A stretch of 64,000 nucleotides of DNA from Tigriopus japonicus (taxonomy: Eukaryota > Arthropoda > Copepoda > Harpacticoida > Harpacticidae). Positions 47,401-58,780 of this stretch are shown here, piece after piece. The notes beneath the pieces are model-generated. The model was not told the origin of the DNA, did no database searches, and saw only the letters and a program-made list of their open reading frames with translations. A program made the translations under genes and the position numbers. The first letter of the stretch is position 1; each line of letters begins with the position of its first letter. The stretch lies in the NCBI GenBank assembly GCA_010645155.1, contig CM021322.1, positions 13,519,823 to 13,583,822 on the forward strand, in the 5' to 3' direction.

Positions 47401-48596
47401 ACTTGCAGATGATACTCTTTGGTGATCAACATGGTCTCGAGGGCATTTAGAGCACCTTGCTTCTCTTTGTAAGACACAAACACGCGGCCTTTTTTGCAAT
47501 CGAATGTACCGTTTACGCAAGCCACAGTTCCAAATTTGGAGAAAATGTACCAAACGTCCGACTTGGATAGACACTTATCGTTCACAAACGTAATCGTAAA
47601 GTAGCCGAATTTGTCCGCTTGAATATCGCTGGGAGGAGCTAAACACAATGAATCGTACCTTCCCACGAGTTCAATCAGAGCCTGTTCGGCTGAGCTTTTT
47701 TCCTTGTACCGAACGTAAACGTCATCCCCAGTCACATCGAACAGGCCCGGTCCCCGGACATCCACAACCTCGCCAAATTGGCCAAAGTCTCGGTGGACTT
47801 TTTCCTCCGTCACATCCCCACTCTTGTTATAGAACTTCAAACAATAACAACCAAAGTAGTCCTTTTCACATCGGGGGAGAGCGAATTTCATGTTAGGATA
47901 ACGGTCCTTCCGGAAGAAGAATGCCTGCAGAGCCTGAACAGCGGATGTTTTCTCCTTATAGCTCACAAACACGCGACCACCTTTCACGTCGAGTGATCCG
48001 GTTAGATTTTTCACCTCCCCAAATTTAGAGAACTCTTTCCTCACTTCCACTGACGGAATGCCCGTTTTATTGTAGAACGAAATGGTGTAAAGCCCGTAAT
48101 TGTCGGGCAACACGTCACTGATGCTGGCAGGTGTAAGCTGATGATACTTGGCTGACAATTGTTCCAAGGCCGTTTCAGCATCACGTTTGTCGATATAACG
48201 CACGTACACGTGATTGCCTCGAAGACCACTGAAGAGGCCAGGACCTCTAACATCCACCACGTCACCAAAATGACCAAAGTCTTCCATCACTTTTTCTTCC
48301 GTAATATGGGTGCCGTTCTTGACAATGAACTTGAGACAGTAGCACCCATAATAGTCTCTTTCTAGAGTGGCCGGGCCTTCCGACGAGAATTCGGCATGAA
48401 TCGAAGTGGCAGGTGGAGGAGGCAGAGTGGCTATCCCCATGCCTCCACCTCCCGGACCCCCCGGATTCAAGGGCGCGTGGCTGGGCGTAATTTGCGACAT
48501 CATGCGCTTATTCCCACCCAGAAAGTTCATATGCGAATCGTCTTGATGTGCGGAATTGAGGATTGGAATCCGCTCAAGCAATGAACATGCTGACAT
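44496..48596 (-). CDS. protein with eight RRM-like domains in four tandem pairs
   Basis: One uninterrupted frame of 1366 codons starts at an ATG that has an in-frame TGA 9 bases upstream. Eight RRM-like units occur at about residues 81-155, 166-238, 245-318, 328-400, 591-672, 684-757, 1182-1262 and 1272-1345. Each has an RNP2-like strand (YCLKF, YTISF, FTITF), a helix ending in FG(K/Q/H)FGEVV, and an RNP1-like strand (GGRVFVSYKEK, GDDVYVRYKEK). Odd units resemble each other and even units resemble each other, so a two-domain module was duplicated. The linkers are long, Ser/Gly/Asn-rich and include a His/Gln tract near residues 880-935. RNP1 keeps the aromatic positions 5 and 8 but not position 3. 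An RNA-binding role is inferred. I do not recognise the named family. Confidence 0.87.
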   Translation of the reverse strand: MSACSLLERIPILNSAHQDDSHMNFLGGNKRMMSQITPSHAPLNPGGPGGGGMGIATLPPPPATSIHAEFSSEGPATLERDYYGCYCLKFIVKNGTHITEEKVMEDFGHFGDVVDVRGPGLFSGLRGNHVYVRYIDKRDAETALEQLSAKYHQLTPASISDVLPDNYGLYTISFYNKTGIPSVEVRKEFSKFGEVKNLTGSLDVKGGRVFVSYKEKTSAVQALQAFFFRKDRYPNMKFALPRCEKDYFGCYCLKFYNKSGDVTEEKVHRDFGQFGEVVDVRGPGLFDVTGDDVYVRYKEKSSAEQALIELVGRYDSLCLAPPSDIQADKFGYFTITFVNDKCLSKSDVWYIFSKFGTVACVNGTFDCKKGRVFVSYKEKQGALNALETMLITKEYHLQVSKNSTVRKNDYNVVGGSGAKDTLDTSDFSEFASNGQRANGHGLTSSSSVNAMNGGPSSNMGHESGNTPIKHSSSANSVPSVMTGTSEESMFRRDQSRSREASLVPNIPHLPNVSSPSKASVGNGTGNSNMMTSNQGHTMIDPSMVAMGMSANNQQQASPKMIGSSSNPMIHPGSNGGNSNKNGMVKFNRNVEKDIFGYFCLSFLNEDGDINEKKVRHDFGKFGEVVSVRGALGKQKGHVFVRFRKKESAENCLNCLNSFPLSEMSELFGKYLFLSPATPRDIDCDMYGLYSITFLNLNMKTSREIQQEFRKFGEIVSLTSGGGGNTDELVSISYSEKSCAVRALQTHFTNKEFPYLDIAKGNSLLLVNSSDSSDNEENELDFMNKPSCVHGKMTYPHPPPQGQVPPNNLSHPEGTGSNSSAGGASASSSSSGNLDPFHDPSTLENGPGGKDVVDELLKPFQSYFQIYQTGQYQHLRGDLNSDLHGQNGVQLGPGNAYHNANNHHHPQQQQHQQQQHQQQHHSHHHQHHHNHHQNNQHHHRSPDKKYRIKSVRNGNGQSNHHAPSSHSASSPRHHHRHRPHLSLSPAAVAHSSNSTLGNDMCQTVVENGHSAFADLHDGASHPMDAGSAVSNGPTNSTRTRSPVNKDRSGSSRALSHAMSEPSMDAQSTPMEITSLTKLGQPGPNETEVEPRGTKSLAQSLSPSLSTGSSSPSAAGSPLNSSRASSLQASPEREVNNRAVFEASKSVDKERLSEPQVNPEVKEDLEEVEEEEKVKEIPYEHVVQDFLGFYTLSFVNKIKDLTERKVKLDFEKAVQVRGLNKTSGSDSSSVGNDSIVFVSFADQESAEEACNNSHLRAKYSQLACSPVVSLMAGRDGHFSIEFVNSGMSGIREITQDFSQYGEVVKVMAGRGAKNSVKRVTVSYSEAQSAIAAIKCIKLCKNYASLDFSRECLDIEENKGTKGASAAPP

Positions 48597-49900
48597 TAGG
48601 CCTCAAGAGTGATGCGCACACGGTCACACGATAAGAACGACGGACGCGTTCGTTGACAAGTGAAACCAGCAAAGACAGCAAATCTGAAACCAAACCAAAA
48701 TCATGAATGAAAAGGACCATTGGGTTGCATTCCTTCCTGATTTCCATGAGTCACTTCGAGAACCTCCCACTCTTATAGCCTGTCAAAGCCCTCCTAGGGG
48801 GTCTTGGTCAACAAATATGTATGCCTATCGGTGGTATTTTCCCGTCCCTCTCGTTCCCCGTACCTCCCCACCCAAAACCGTACTTGCTTGCATACGTGCT
48901 TGCGTGCATGAGTGCCTACTTGCATGCCTGCAATTTGCATTGGGCATACTGAAGATGAGTGTGTGCGTGAGCAACCCATGGCCCAGTGGGCGGGCAAGCA
49001 GGCAGACAGGCGGGACTGGCACACACACACACACTCACTTAAGACTCTCAAGCAGCAACGCAGCAGAGAATGAACGAACACAAAGTCCCAAAACATCGCG
49101 CTTTCCCATTGTCCTGCCTGGACGGCCTACTCCGACTGCCTGAACCGACCAAGCTACGCCCTCTCTCTTTCTCTCTCCTTCTGAGGGCAACGACCACATC
49201 AGTATTGACACGAAAATCCCGCGCCCCAAAGTCACTCCCACGGCTAAAGGGGCGTGTTGGACTGGCCACGGCTTCGAACTCGAGATTCGTATCGCAATCA
49301 ATGGGATTAGTCGTCTTTCACACCCGAGAATCACTGATTTTTTATGACTTCTTGGGCCAAAGAAGGCGAGAAGGCATGACGTAATAAGAGCTCACATTGG
49401 GAAGGCGCCAAACGGGTCTTAGCCCGGACAACTCGCCCGCCACGCCCTACCACGCCCCCCACGAACACCTCACGCCACCCCCACACCCCGGTCGAGATGA
49501 ACCTGCGCTTGTCTAACCTGATGCGAGCCGATCTTCCGAGGTTGACGTTTTGTTGGCCTCCGCTTGAAAACCTCTCGTTTCACTCACTCTGTTACTGTGT
49601 TGGTCAGGCAGGCACGGCTTGGTTGGCACTCACGTACTCCCTCGCGCACTCCCCTATGTAGCTTGTTCCCCGGAGTGCAGGAAGGACGCCTGTTCTTTCC
49701 AGTGCCCTGCTTGGACAAATCTGGCAAAGATGGCTCTTGGCTGGAAGGCGGATTGAGGCGGAAAAGGCAGGAGAGATGGAAGTGTGGGCCGGCTTTGATT
49801 GGAAAGGCCTGCCTCAACTTGACGACTTGTTGGTTGGTGGTTGGCCAAAAGAGGCTAAGTAGGCAGAGAAGCTTCTCGAAATGGCCGAGGTGACTTTGTT
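48597..49900 (-). promoter_or_regulatory. GC-rich 5' flank of the multi-RRM gene
   Basis: Base composition rises sharply upstream of the multi-RRM start, and frames overlap on both strands without domains. On the minus strand a pyrimidine-rich tract ending in CAG near 48685 could be the acceptor of a 5' UTR intron. A (CA)7 run lies at 49021-49034. This is probably a promoter and 5' UTR region; no defined element can be named. Confidence 0.4.
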
Positions 49901-52320
49901 CATGTTCAGGCCAAAGTGGGAGGATTAGACCGCTAACACCGCTTGGACTTCTTTAGCTTGGACAAGCTCCCAGCCAGATTACAGAAATCAGGCATTGTAT
50001 ATCGATTGAGAAAGAAATGGATTCGGTTGCTATAGGATAACATTAGACGTTTACAAAAAATACGGAAAAGGGAATCCACCAACGATTAGCATTTTATTCC
50101 CTTGTTACTCTTTCTGTTGCCATCACTTTGATAAATCAGTCCTGAAACAATGAGGTCTACTCCGTCAACTGTTTTAAGTACATAAAATTAACTCATGGGT
50201 ATTTCATTTTTTGACCTTATTTCAAAATATCGTTGATCCAAAGCAACCTCCAGTCGTAACATAAAGGTGGTTTTTGTCTTCTTTGGCATTTTTTTAAAAT
50301 TCATCAGCATTTTGGCACTCAAATACTAAATTCAGAAAGAATACTTGTCATGCGGCCTGGTACAAACATACAAGAACGCCTAAAATAGTGGACAATGTCA
50401 ATTGTATTTTGGTTAGTTTTCAAAAGGAACACCTCGCTTTCATTGCATGCTAATCAACGAATCCCGAAACAAACTGACCCTCATAATCCCTGCACTTTAA
50501 TTCTGTTTGTCTCAGTTGTAAATTTCAGTCCAAAAATATTTGTTTCATTCTTTTTTTTATTTTTGAGTAAGTGACAGATCAAACAGGTGTATAGAGTCCT
50601 TTAAGCGCAACCAGTGAAATGGAATTCACGTGCAATTTTTGAGCTTTAATACGCAAAAATTTTGTTCTTACGTGTCCAATATACATTGAGAAGTTCGAAT
50701 ATATGTCAAAGGTTTGTGTCATGGTGCAATATTTGGAGCTGTATTACTAAGGTGACCTCCCAGTCAGTTGCTCGTTAAAGGACCCAATTGGCCAAAGTGA
50801 TTTCCTAATGCCACATTTGTCTGAGCAAATCTTTTTTCTAAAGAAATAGTAGTACACCTAACATTGAATTGTATACAAAAAACTTTTGTCATTCACTGTA
50901 AGACCAATAGAAGTGAAGCTGATTCTTATAATTTTCAAATCTAGCACTCACTTTGGTCCTGCTGTTAAGACGAAGGGACATTGATCGTTTACAACAGGAA
51001 TTACTAATGATGTCTTGATTTTTGGCGGGAAACAAAGTTCGGAAGACATGTGTTTCTGATGAGCGTGCCAGGAAGCTAAAACGAAGATTTAGGCCTGGTA
51101 ATTGCAACAATTCCTTTCTCATCTGTGTAATTTGAAGTTGAAATAACAATATTTGACTTTTTTTGCAAAAAAGACGTTTTGTTGCTTTTATCTAAAATTT
51201 TGCTACATAAATTGAGAGGGTTATACCGGTTCTACCGAACTTTTGAATCAGGAATGTCCGACTTTGAATAACAAGATGGCCAGAGGAGAGCGGTTCCTGG
51301 GGCAACTAAACCTAAAAAAAATGATTTGTTTAATTGAAGGCTTCCAATGTCTCCATTCGTTTTTAAATTACTTTGCAATTTCTTCTCAACATACATTTAT
51401 CATGCCATTGCTCTTAAATGCAACATTTTTCGAAAATCTGACCCTTAAAAACTGAGACATTTTTTTCTTACTACCCCTACTACCCCTTTTAAGGGTTCCT
51501 GGATATGGTAATCACTCCCATTGCTCGTGCAAGACCCTAAAATATCCCCTAAATAAAATCTAAAAAAAATGACCCTAAATAAAAAAAGCCCCTAAAATAT
51601 TTGCTCTTTCTCTCCCTGGTGGTTAAAATCTCTGCTTTTTGTGTTTTACCAAGTGCCAAGATTCCTAATGGTGATTTTTTATGTCAGAGTATCACAATGC
51701 ACACATTTTGTGAAAGATTGCATTTAAAAGTAGTCCAAAACTGTGTTATATGACCGATAACTGTTCAAACCAATACATTCTTCAAAACTGTTTTAATGGA
51801 CATCAGAAGCGTCCTTAGTTATGAATTAAAGCAAAATTATATCAAAATATATTGAAGAGATAATAAACTATCAGAGAAAAAAGACTATTGGGTGTTTCAT
51901 AAGAAACAAACTGGAAACTTTGTCCGTAACTCGGACAAAATATTTGTCAAGCTCAAAAAGATGCAACAGATAACGCAATTGAAGTGTGGCGTTGTTAATA
52001 GCGACGACATCTGCCACGGCTTGCTCGCACTGTGTATGCACATGAAAAGAGACAAAATTCAGCATTTCTCCAGCGAATGTACCAAACTTGTAACATAATT
52101 TCCTATTTGATGTAGCTAAACTATCATTACATTGCTAGAACACGTCAATGCAACATATTTTGCACAATTTCTTGAATTATGCCTAGTTTTGTCTCTTTGC
52201 AAGTGCATGCACAGTGCAAGTTGATCGTGGCAGGGAAGATGTCGACGCTCTCGCTCCATGAAAAGGCACAACAAAGCCGCACTTCAATTGCCCTATTCCT
52301 AAGATGGTGGCCATCTCTTT
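49901..52320. other. gene-free interval
   Basis: AT-rich sequence without a recognisable gene. 51470-51620 repeats words such as CCCCTAAAATAT and ACCCTAAATAAA and may be a decayed repeat. Confidence 0.5.
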
Positions 52321-52692
52321 CCCCCAATAGTGATCTCCCCCTGTAGGTTTGCACCAGGTGATCTCCGCCAAGGTTAACTCCCCCAACAATCAACTCCGCC
52401 AACATTGAACTCTGCCATGCTAGACTCCCCCAACATTGAACTCCGCCACGGTTAACTCCCCCAACAGTCATCTCCGCCAACAGTGATTTCCGAGTTTACT
52501 GTGGCGGAAATCACTGTTGGCGGAGATGATTGTTGGGGGAGTTAACCCTGGTGGAGATAAGTGCTGGGGGAGTTTACCGTGGGGGAGTTTACCATGGCGG
52601 AAATTACAGTTGGAGGAGTTGATTGTTGGGGGAGTTTACCTTGGCGGAGATCACCTGGTGCAAACCTACAGGGGGAGATCAGTGTTGGGGGA
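52321..52692. repeat. inverted pair of 15-bp minisatellite arrays
   Basis: About 52321-52492 and 52504-52692 are inverse copies around a loop of about 12 bp. Each arm is a run of imperfect 15-bp units with the consensus GTTGG(C/G)GGAG(T/A)T plus a variable tail, and one shared non-repeat block containing GGTTTGCACCAGGTGATCTC. The 15-bp period leaves frames open on both arms from the centre outward (five-residue periodic peptides starting MAEM), but the peptides lack the A(D/N)LXX pattern of pentapeptide-repeat proteins. I read it as non-coding. Confidence 0.82.
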
Positions 52693-53329
52693 GTTGTATG
52701 GGAACCGCTTGTAAACCCCGTCGCAAAACTTTGGTTTCAATCACAAGTTATAGGCGATATAATTAGGTGTTCCGTTTCATTTGACACACCCGGTACATTA
52801 CACTTTCAAAAGCAACAAATAACCCGATGAAATGCTCCAGTGTAGCTCTACTCCAGTGGTGTGTTAAAGCAAGAGCAAAGACAAAATATGTATTTTTTGC
52901 GTTGAAAACATCGGTAAATAATTTGAATTTGCTTTTACTTGTGTCTAAAATCTAGTAAAGAATATAATGTATTTTGGAGCTAAATTAAACTGTATATTTT
53001 GATTTTTTTTTTCTTCATTATTTATATCAAACATAGTATAACATAGATATCAAAAAGTTTATAATTTTTCAAATAGACATATCTTTGATTGATTCGAAAA
53101 TTAAGGAAATCTACCATAGTAAGGATCATTTATGAAAAAAAAATCATTTAATATTGACCACTCCAATTAAGTTTTAAGTCAAAATATATATTAATCCTTT
53201 TTCTATTTCCACCCTTCTCCCAAACATCCATAACCCGGTTCCTTCTTTCACTTTCTCCCATGGGCAACCAAGGTCTTACTCTAGTATGACCGCCCCCTCC
53301 CCTCTTCAACTACCCTTCCTGTAGGGCAA
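52693..53329. other. gene-free interval before retrotransposon copy 2
   Basis: AT-rich sequence, then a C-rich stretch at 53210-53320 that may be the 5' UTR of the retrotransposon. No gene is seen. Confidence 0.5.
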
Positions 53330-56325
53330 AACTTTGTTAGTGAGCAGGATTTTTTAAGGTTAGACAGGAAGGTCCAAGAACTGATAGATTTGGTCCATCG
53401 GAAGACCTTGAACGTGCATTGTCTTTTTTCCAAAAAAGATAGCACAAAAGCCGGAGTACTGGAGGAGCTAGCGATTGATAGAGAGGTCTCCTTCATTTCT
53501 ATCACAGAGACTTGGCTTCGTCCAGGAGTTTTAGATGAAGAAGTAGCAATAGCTGGTTTTAGGCTAGTTCGTTGTGATAGGGTACGGCCTGACAATCCCA
53601 TTTTCCCACATGGGGGCGTATGTCTATATGTCAGGAAAGAATTACTTCTTAGTCATGTTCAAATGTCGAATGGAGAAGTAGAAGTTTTGGTTTGTCCATA
53701 GATCCTTGGTTTGTCATATCAAGGCCCTTGATATTACGGTTGTAACAATGTATCGGCCACCTTCTTGTAGCTCTTCTTCATTTCCATCAGCTCTCCAACT
53801 CATTGGAAAGGAGTTAGATCGAGTGGTTTGTTCTCGCCTCTTTGTTGTTGGTGACTTCAATTTTCCGGCTAGCATTGTTGAGTGGGAGGTTAGTCCGGAT
53901 GGGTACATTCCCATTTCGAAAACAGAATCGCTGTCTTTCGAAAAATTGGAAGAGTTTGCGATCTTGCGTAATCTCTCTCAACACGTTGGTGTTGCAACCA
54001 GAGCAGAGAGTGTTTTAGACTTAGTTTTTTCCAATGACCCTGATCTGATCCAATATGTCCACGTTGCCCCATGTAGCCTTTCAGATCATCACATTCTTGA
54101 GATAGGGTCGACCATTACTCAAAAGCCGGCGAGCTCAAGAGTTAAACCCGCACAAAAGGTGGGTCTGGCAAAGTTGGACTTGATTTCCATTTTGAAGCAG
54201 GAACCATCCATAGATGACGCCATAAATAGACTGATTTTCATTTATCAGGAGGTTTGTTTGTCTCTATGTATTCCAGAAACAGCGCCAAAAGGTGGGGCCT
54301 TTGTCTAGAATTCCAAAGTTTAGAAACAAGTTGTTCAAAAGGAGTTGTCAGATTTCAAATAGACTTCAACGTACTTCAAATCCATTTGTTGTAGCCAGCC
54401 TCCAAAACAAAGTGGATGTGGTCCAATCAAAGATTAGGGCCTCCATTGGTTCCGATCAGTTAAAGAAGGAAAGTAGAGTGATCCAGGAGGTTAAGACATA
54501 TCCAAAGGCGTTTTTCTCTTTTGCAAACTCAAAGAGAAAGATGAAACATCCTGTAGGACCTTTTGAGGTCGACGGTAAAACTGTCAATGATAGTGAGGTT
54601 ATGGCTTGTATGCTTGGAGATCAGTTCTCAAGTGTATTTTCAATTCCGAAAAGGGTAGGCAGAGCAGGCCATGACTGTAGTAATGTTGTTGAGGAGACTG
54701 GCATTGATGACCATGAGACTGGCATTGATGACCAGGATAATCGATTGGAGGATCTAGTAGTCACAGATCAAGATACTTTTGAGGGCATCAAGAGCTTAAA
54801 ACTCTCGAGTTCTCCTGGACCTGATGGTGTGACATCTCAGTTTCTGATGAAATGTTCACAGATTCTTGCCCCTGTTTTCTCCCATTTGATGCGTCGCATC
54901 TTCGATCAGGGCAAGTTTCCCTCTTCTCTAAAAGTAGCTCATGTAGTTCCAATTTTTAAGGGCGTAGATAAGTCACTCCCTAGTAATTAAAGGCCCATTT
55001 CTCTGACTTCCAGTATTGCAAAGGTCTTTGAGCAGATCATGAAGTCCCAGCTTGTTGAGTATTCGGAAGCCCATGATATCATTCCCCCAGGGCATCATGG
55101 GTCCCATTTTAGTACAGTCACCCAATTGGTTGACCATATCGAGCAGATCATTGAGGGGCTTGAAAGTCACGAGTCAGTTGATGCAGTCTATCTTGACTTT
55201 GCCAAGGCCTTTGATAAGGTAGATCATGGTCTTTTGCTCGGTCAACTCAAAGAGTTTGGGATCCAGGTTAAGGTCCTGAATTTATTGGTAGTTTTATGAG
55301 TGAAAGGAAGCAAATAGTCAAGGTTGAAGGATCATTTAGTGGCATGTATGATGTCAAGTCAGGTGTTCCACAAGGTTCAATCTTAGGTCCGCTCCTGTTT
55401 ATTCTCTTTATTGCTCCTCTCCAGAAGTTTAGAACAAAAGCCAGTATTTCTTCATATGCTGATGCAAGAAGCACGGAAATCCAGTGCTTCTTGGCTGATG
55501 ACACAAAATTAGTTTGTGGAAAGAATGGTCAGGACTCAAAATGTTTAGTTGAGGACTTGGAGAAAGTCTACTCTTGGGAGAGTAATATGATAGACGTCCG
55601 AGTTCTATCGCATTGAACGGGATGAAATTCCGCACAATGACGTATGGAACGTCAAAATTAGATGTTCCTCTCAAAGACAACGGAGGTTGTGATATTGAGC
55701 AGGTATCGTTTATGAGGGATTTAGGAGTTGTCGTCCAAGATGATGGAAAATTTGATGAGTATATCCAGTTGAAAGTGGGGAAGGCATTTCAAACATGTGG
55801 CTGGATCTATCGCACTTTCAAGTCCAGAGATAGTATTACGATGCTAACTCTGTACAAGTCGATTGTTCAGCCGCATCTTGAATATGCCTCACCCATTTGG
55901 GCTCTAATGAGTTCAGCAGGTTTGCAAAAGGTCGAGCAGGTCCAAAGATGTTTTACTAGGAACATCACAGGAATGAGAGAGCTCTCGTATTGGGAGAGGC
56001 TCCAGAAATTAGGGCTGTACAGTACTCAAAGAAGGTATGAAAGGTATCTGATACTGTATGTTTTCATACAGTCATTCATGGGCTCTGTCCTAACCCAGGC
56101 TTTGAGATCAGTTGTAGCGATCGTAGAGGAGAACGTGCGTACTGAGAGCACCTCCAAATCCAAGGGAATCGAGGCTAGTTCGATCAATGAAGTCCTCATC
56201 TCTTCTTTATCGGGCTCCTTCATTGTTCAATTTGTTACCTCTGTTGTTATTAATTCCTTTTACAGGGAATCCCATTACTTGTAGCGGGATTAAAAAATCC
56301 GCCCCCCCCAAAAAAAAAAAAAAAT
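53330..56325 (+). mobile_element. decayed non-LTR retrotransposon, copy 2 (CR1/jockey-like), nearly complete ORF2 region
   Basis: The endonuclease runs from about 53390 (ISITETWLRPG) through VVGDFNFPAS and SDHHIL to about 54150. The reverse transcriptase spans about 54790-55620, with SSSPGPDGVTSQF, YLDFAKAFDKVDH, GVPQGSILGPLLF and FLADDTKLVCG. The C-terminal tail (RELSYWERLQKLGLYSTQRRYERY) ends at 56284, followed by a short A run. At least four frameshifts (near 53702, 54295, 55297 and 55613) and one stop (54988) break it, so it is inactive. It has a 21-bp tandem duplication near 54698-54739 that copy 1 lacks. No ORF1 was found. Confidence 0.92.
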
Positions 56326-57885
56326 CTTGCAACCTTGAAAAATTTATGAGGAAACGTAAAAAGAACCGTGCCATTTTGTCTTTTTACAACATTCAAAATG
56401 TATATTACATTTCTTGGCAATGGCTCTAACATTTACTGGAGTATTCCATGGCATAATTTGACGCAATTTGAAGCTCTTAAGTAAAGATAGTTTACAATTT
56501 GCCTAAGAAATATTGATGAATAACTTGAAGTTGGAGTGGCAAATCTTGACATTTTCATAAAAATAATTATTTTTTATTGCTTGTACGATGTAAGAGCTTT
56601 GGGCCATTGAGCACAGTTCTATGGATGGCCCCAATATTTTTGACTTTCCCCATAGTGCATAGGCCCACCAACGACCACACCTGGGCCTAAATATGGGCTG
56701 CGGCCCACTGGTTGCCGACCCTTGCTCTAGATTGTCTGCCTGATGGCAAAAATAGCCTTTTTCTCTTAGCTCTCGACTCATCATTTTTAATGCAAATACG
56801 TAGTTTAAGTATATACTATATTATATGAATAACCATAAGTTATATGATATTATAGTTATAAAATTAATTATAAATGTTATGTAATTACAGTCAATTATTT
56901 AATTCAATTATTTAATTAAATGATTGATTTAATTATAAAAGTTATATAAATAATTATAAATCATAAATGTAATCGGGACAAAAACTGAGAGCTTGATGAT
57001 AGAACAAGGTTAGAAAAAGCTGTTATGTTTTTTTTGGATGGAAGGTGCTTCTGAGTAGAGGTACCTTTGAGTAGCTCGCTAGAACGTGATCGTTCAGCTT
57101 TTGTATTCAGCGACCTTTCTCTCCCTAGTCGTGATGATTTATGATTCATCCATCCATCCAGGAATACATGTAGTCTGGACTGAACGAGACAGACTTGATA
57201 ACGGGTCCTAATCAAACAAGGTAAAAAATACCTTGTATTTTATTTTGTATTTGAAGGAAAACGTTATTGAAACCCTGATCGGCGTGAAACATTACAATGG
57301 ATTGCAATTTCTCAATGCTTTTTCAATGAGAAAGCACCTGTTACCAAGTGTTCCGAGATTTTCAGGATAGTCTCTTTCAAAATTCAGCGAGGGTGAGTTT
57401 CCGTTTCGACGTTGTCATTTTGTCGTCCCAAAGCGTTCAACCCGCAACCTGCTCGGCTTGAACTTGCTCCATCTACACATGCCTTCCCTGACTTAGCTTA
57501 AGTGTACGTACATGGATGGATGGATGGATGGATGTACACTGGACCCGCTTTTTCGCTCTCTCGTTTCGAGCCGCAGAGACGGCTGGCATCCATTCTACTT
57601 ACTTGCTCGTCAGTTAGGCAGTCAGTCAGTCAGTCAGTCAAAATCCCTTAGAAACAGACCAGATTCGAGTCTTTGGGAGGCCGAGGATCTAAGAGGTATA
57701 GCTCAGTGGGTCGTAAGCAGTTTCCCCATCCCGAGTGAGATAAACTTCTAAACAAAAGAGTGCAGTGAGAATTACAGAATTCTGACAGAATGCCTTAACC
57801 AAAATTGCATGGTAACTTTTGTGTTTTTGTAGTGATTGTCTAAGAGGGATTTGTTCTGTTATCTGTCCGTGAGGTTGTTTGTGCC
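56326..57885. other. interval upstream of the eIF4E3-like gene
   Basis: 56640-56729 ends in an inverted TAGAGCAAGGGTCGGCAACC and looks like a solo hAT-like end. 56790-56970 is AT-rich. A (GATG)n run lies at 57512-57534 and a (CAGT)n run at 57619-57640. The last 300 bp probably contain the 5' UTR and promoter of the cap-binding gene. TAGCTCAGTGGG at 57699-57710 matches an A box, but no tRNA follows. Confidence 0.45.
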
Positions 57886-58780
57886 ATGGCATCCTCTATT
57901 CCCATACCCGCGATGTCCCTTAGACGGCCAGACTTGGTGCCCGATGATGGTCAAATGGCCTTCTCACCAAGCAAGATGACTCCGAGGACGTTGGATCATT
58001 TTCAAGAATCGGATTCCCAAGGGGTGCCTCTTCAATCGGCTTGGACCTTTTGGTTGGATAAGTATGAGAGACTAGTGAATGAATGACCTCTCACTAGAGA
58101 TACCTTTTGTAATTTGCTCATTTCTATGTCGCAATAGGGCCAGCAAGAATTCTACGGCAGCTCAGTATCAGGCAAATTTGAAGCAAATTTACACCGTGTC
58201 TACTGTCCAAGGCTTTTGGAGCGTTTACAATCACATTCCTGACGTGAGTCAATTGCCCCTACGATGTTACTATCATTTGATGCGTGATGAACGGAAACCG
58301 CTATGGGAGGATCCTGTTCTGTGCAGAGGTGGAGTTTGGCGGCTAAAATGCCCTAAAAAAGACACGGTAAGTACCGAACGTAACAAACGTAGATAAGTGA
58401 ATCAAATAACAGATGGTGCAACATTTTTGCTTGTCCTTGTAGTCTTTGGTGTGGCGGGAACTTTTGTTGGCCGCTATAGGAGAGCAATTTCTTGATGACC
58501 TTTGTGAGGGGGACGATATTTCCGGTTTTTCCGTGTCTCCTCGAGAGAAAGACGACTTGATTCAAATTTGGAATATTCGCTCGGACGTAGCGAACGATGA
58601 TCGGGTTTTACAAAAAGTGCACAAACTTGTTCCTCATGTGAGATTTAATGCGGAATTTTACAAGCGTAAGAAATTTCTCCAGTTATGAAACGAAGCCGAC
58701 GGTTGTTGATTAAGTATTACCTATTTTCAGCTCATGAAACTCATTCCGCATTTGAAGGACGACGAGGCAATATTCGCTAA
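57886..58780 (+). CDS. eIF4E3-like cap-binding protein (class III eIF4E)
   Basis: Four exons (57886-58061, 58138-58366, 58443-58665, 58731-58780) join to 225 residues. The start ATG sits in GTGCCATGG. The eIF4E fold is shown by SAWTFWLDK (51-59), [22 protein letters not shown] (72-93), the [14 protein letters not shown] cap-binding loop (105-118), GGVWRLK and the end block [19 protein letters not shown]-type strand and RGERRPLWE-like residues match eIF4E3. Trp115-Glu116 correspond to the second cap-stacking tryptophan and its glutamate in eIF4E1. The position of the first tryptophan (W56) is Tyr69 here. The role is mRNA cap binding in the cytoplasm. It is tail-to-tail with the BCAP31-like gene. 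Confidence 0.94.

Noticed and set aside
48703..49893. Several frames above 60 codons on both strands upstream of the multi-RRM gene
   Set aside because: High GC lowers stop frequency; the peptides are low-complexity and lack domains.
52517..52714. Pentapeptide-repeat protein gene
   Set aside because: The five-residue period comes from the 15-bp DNA repeat. The A(D/N)LXX pattern is absent and the inverse arm shows the same frame.
57699..57710. Perfect A-box match suggesting a tRNA gene
   Set aside because: No B box or cloverleaf follows at tRNA spacing; probably chance or a remnant.
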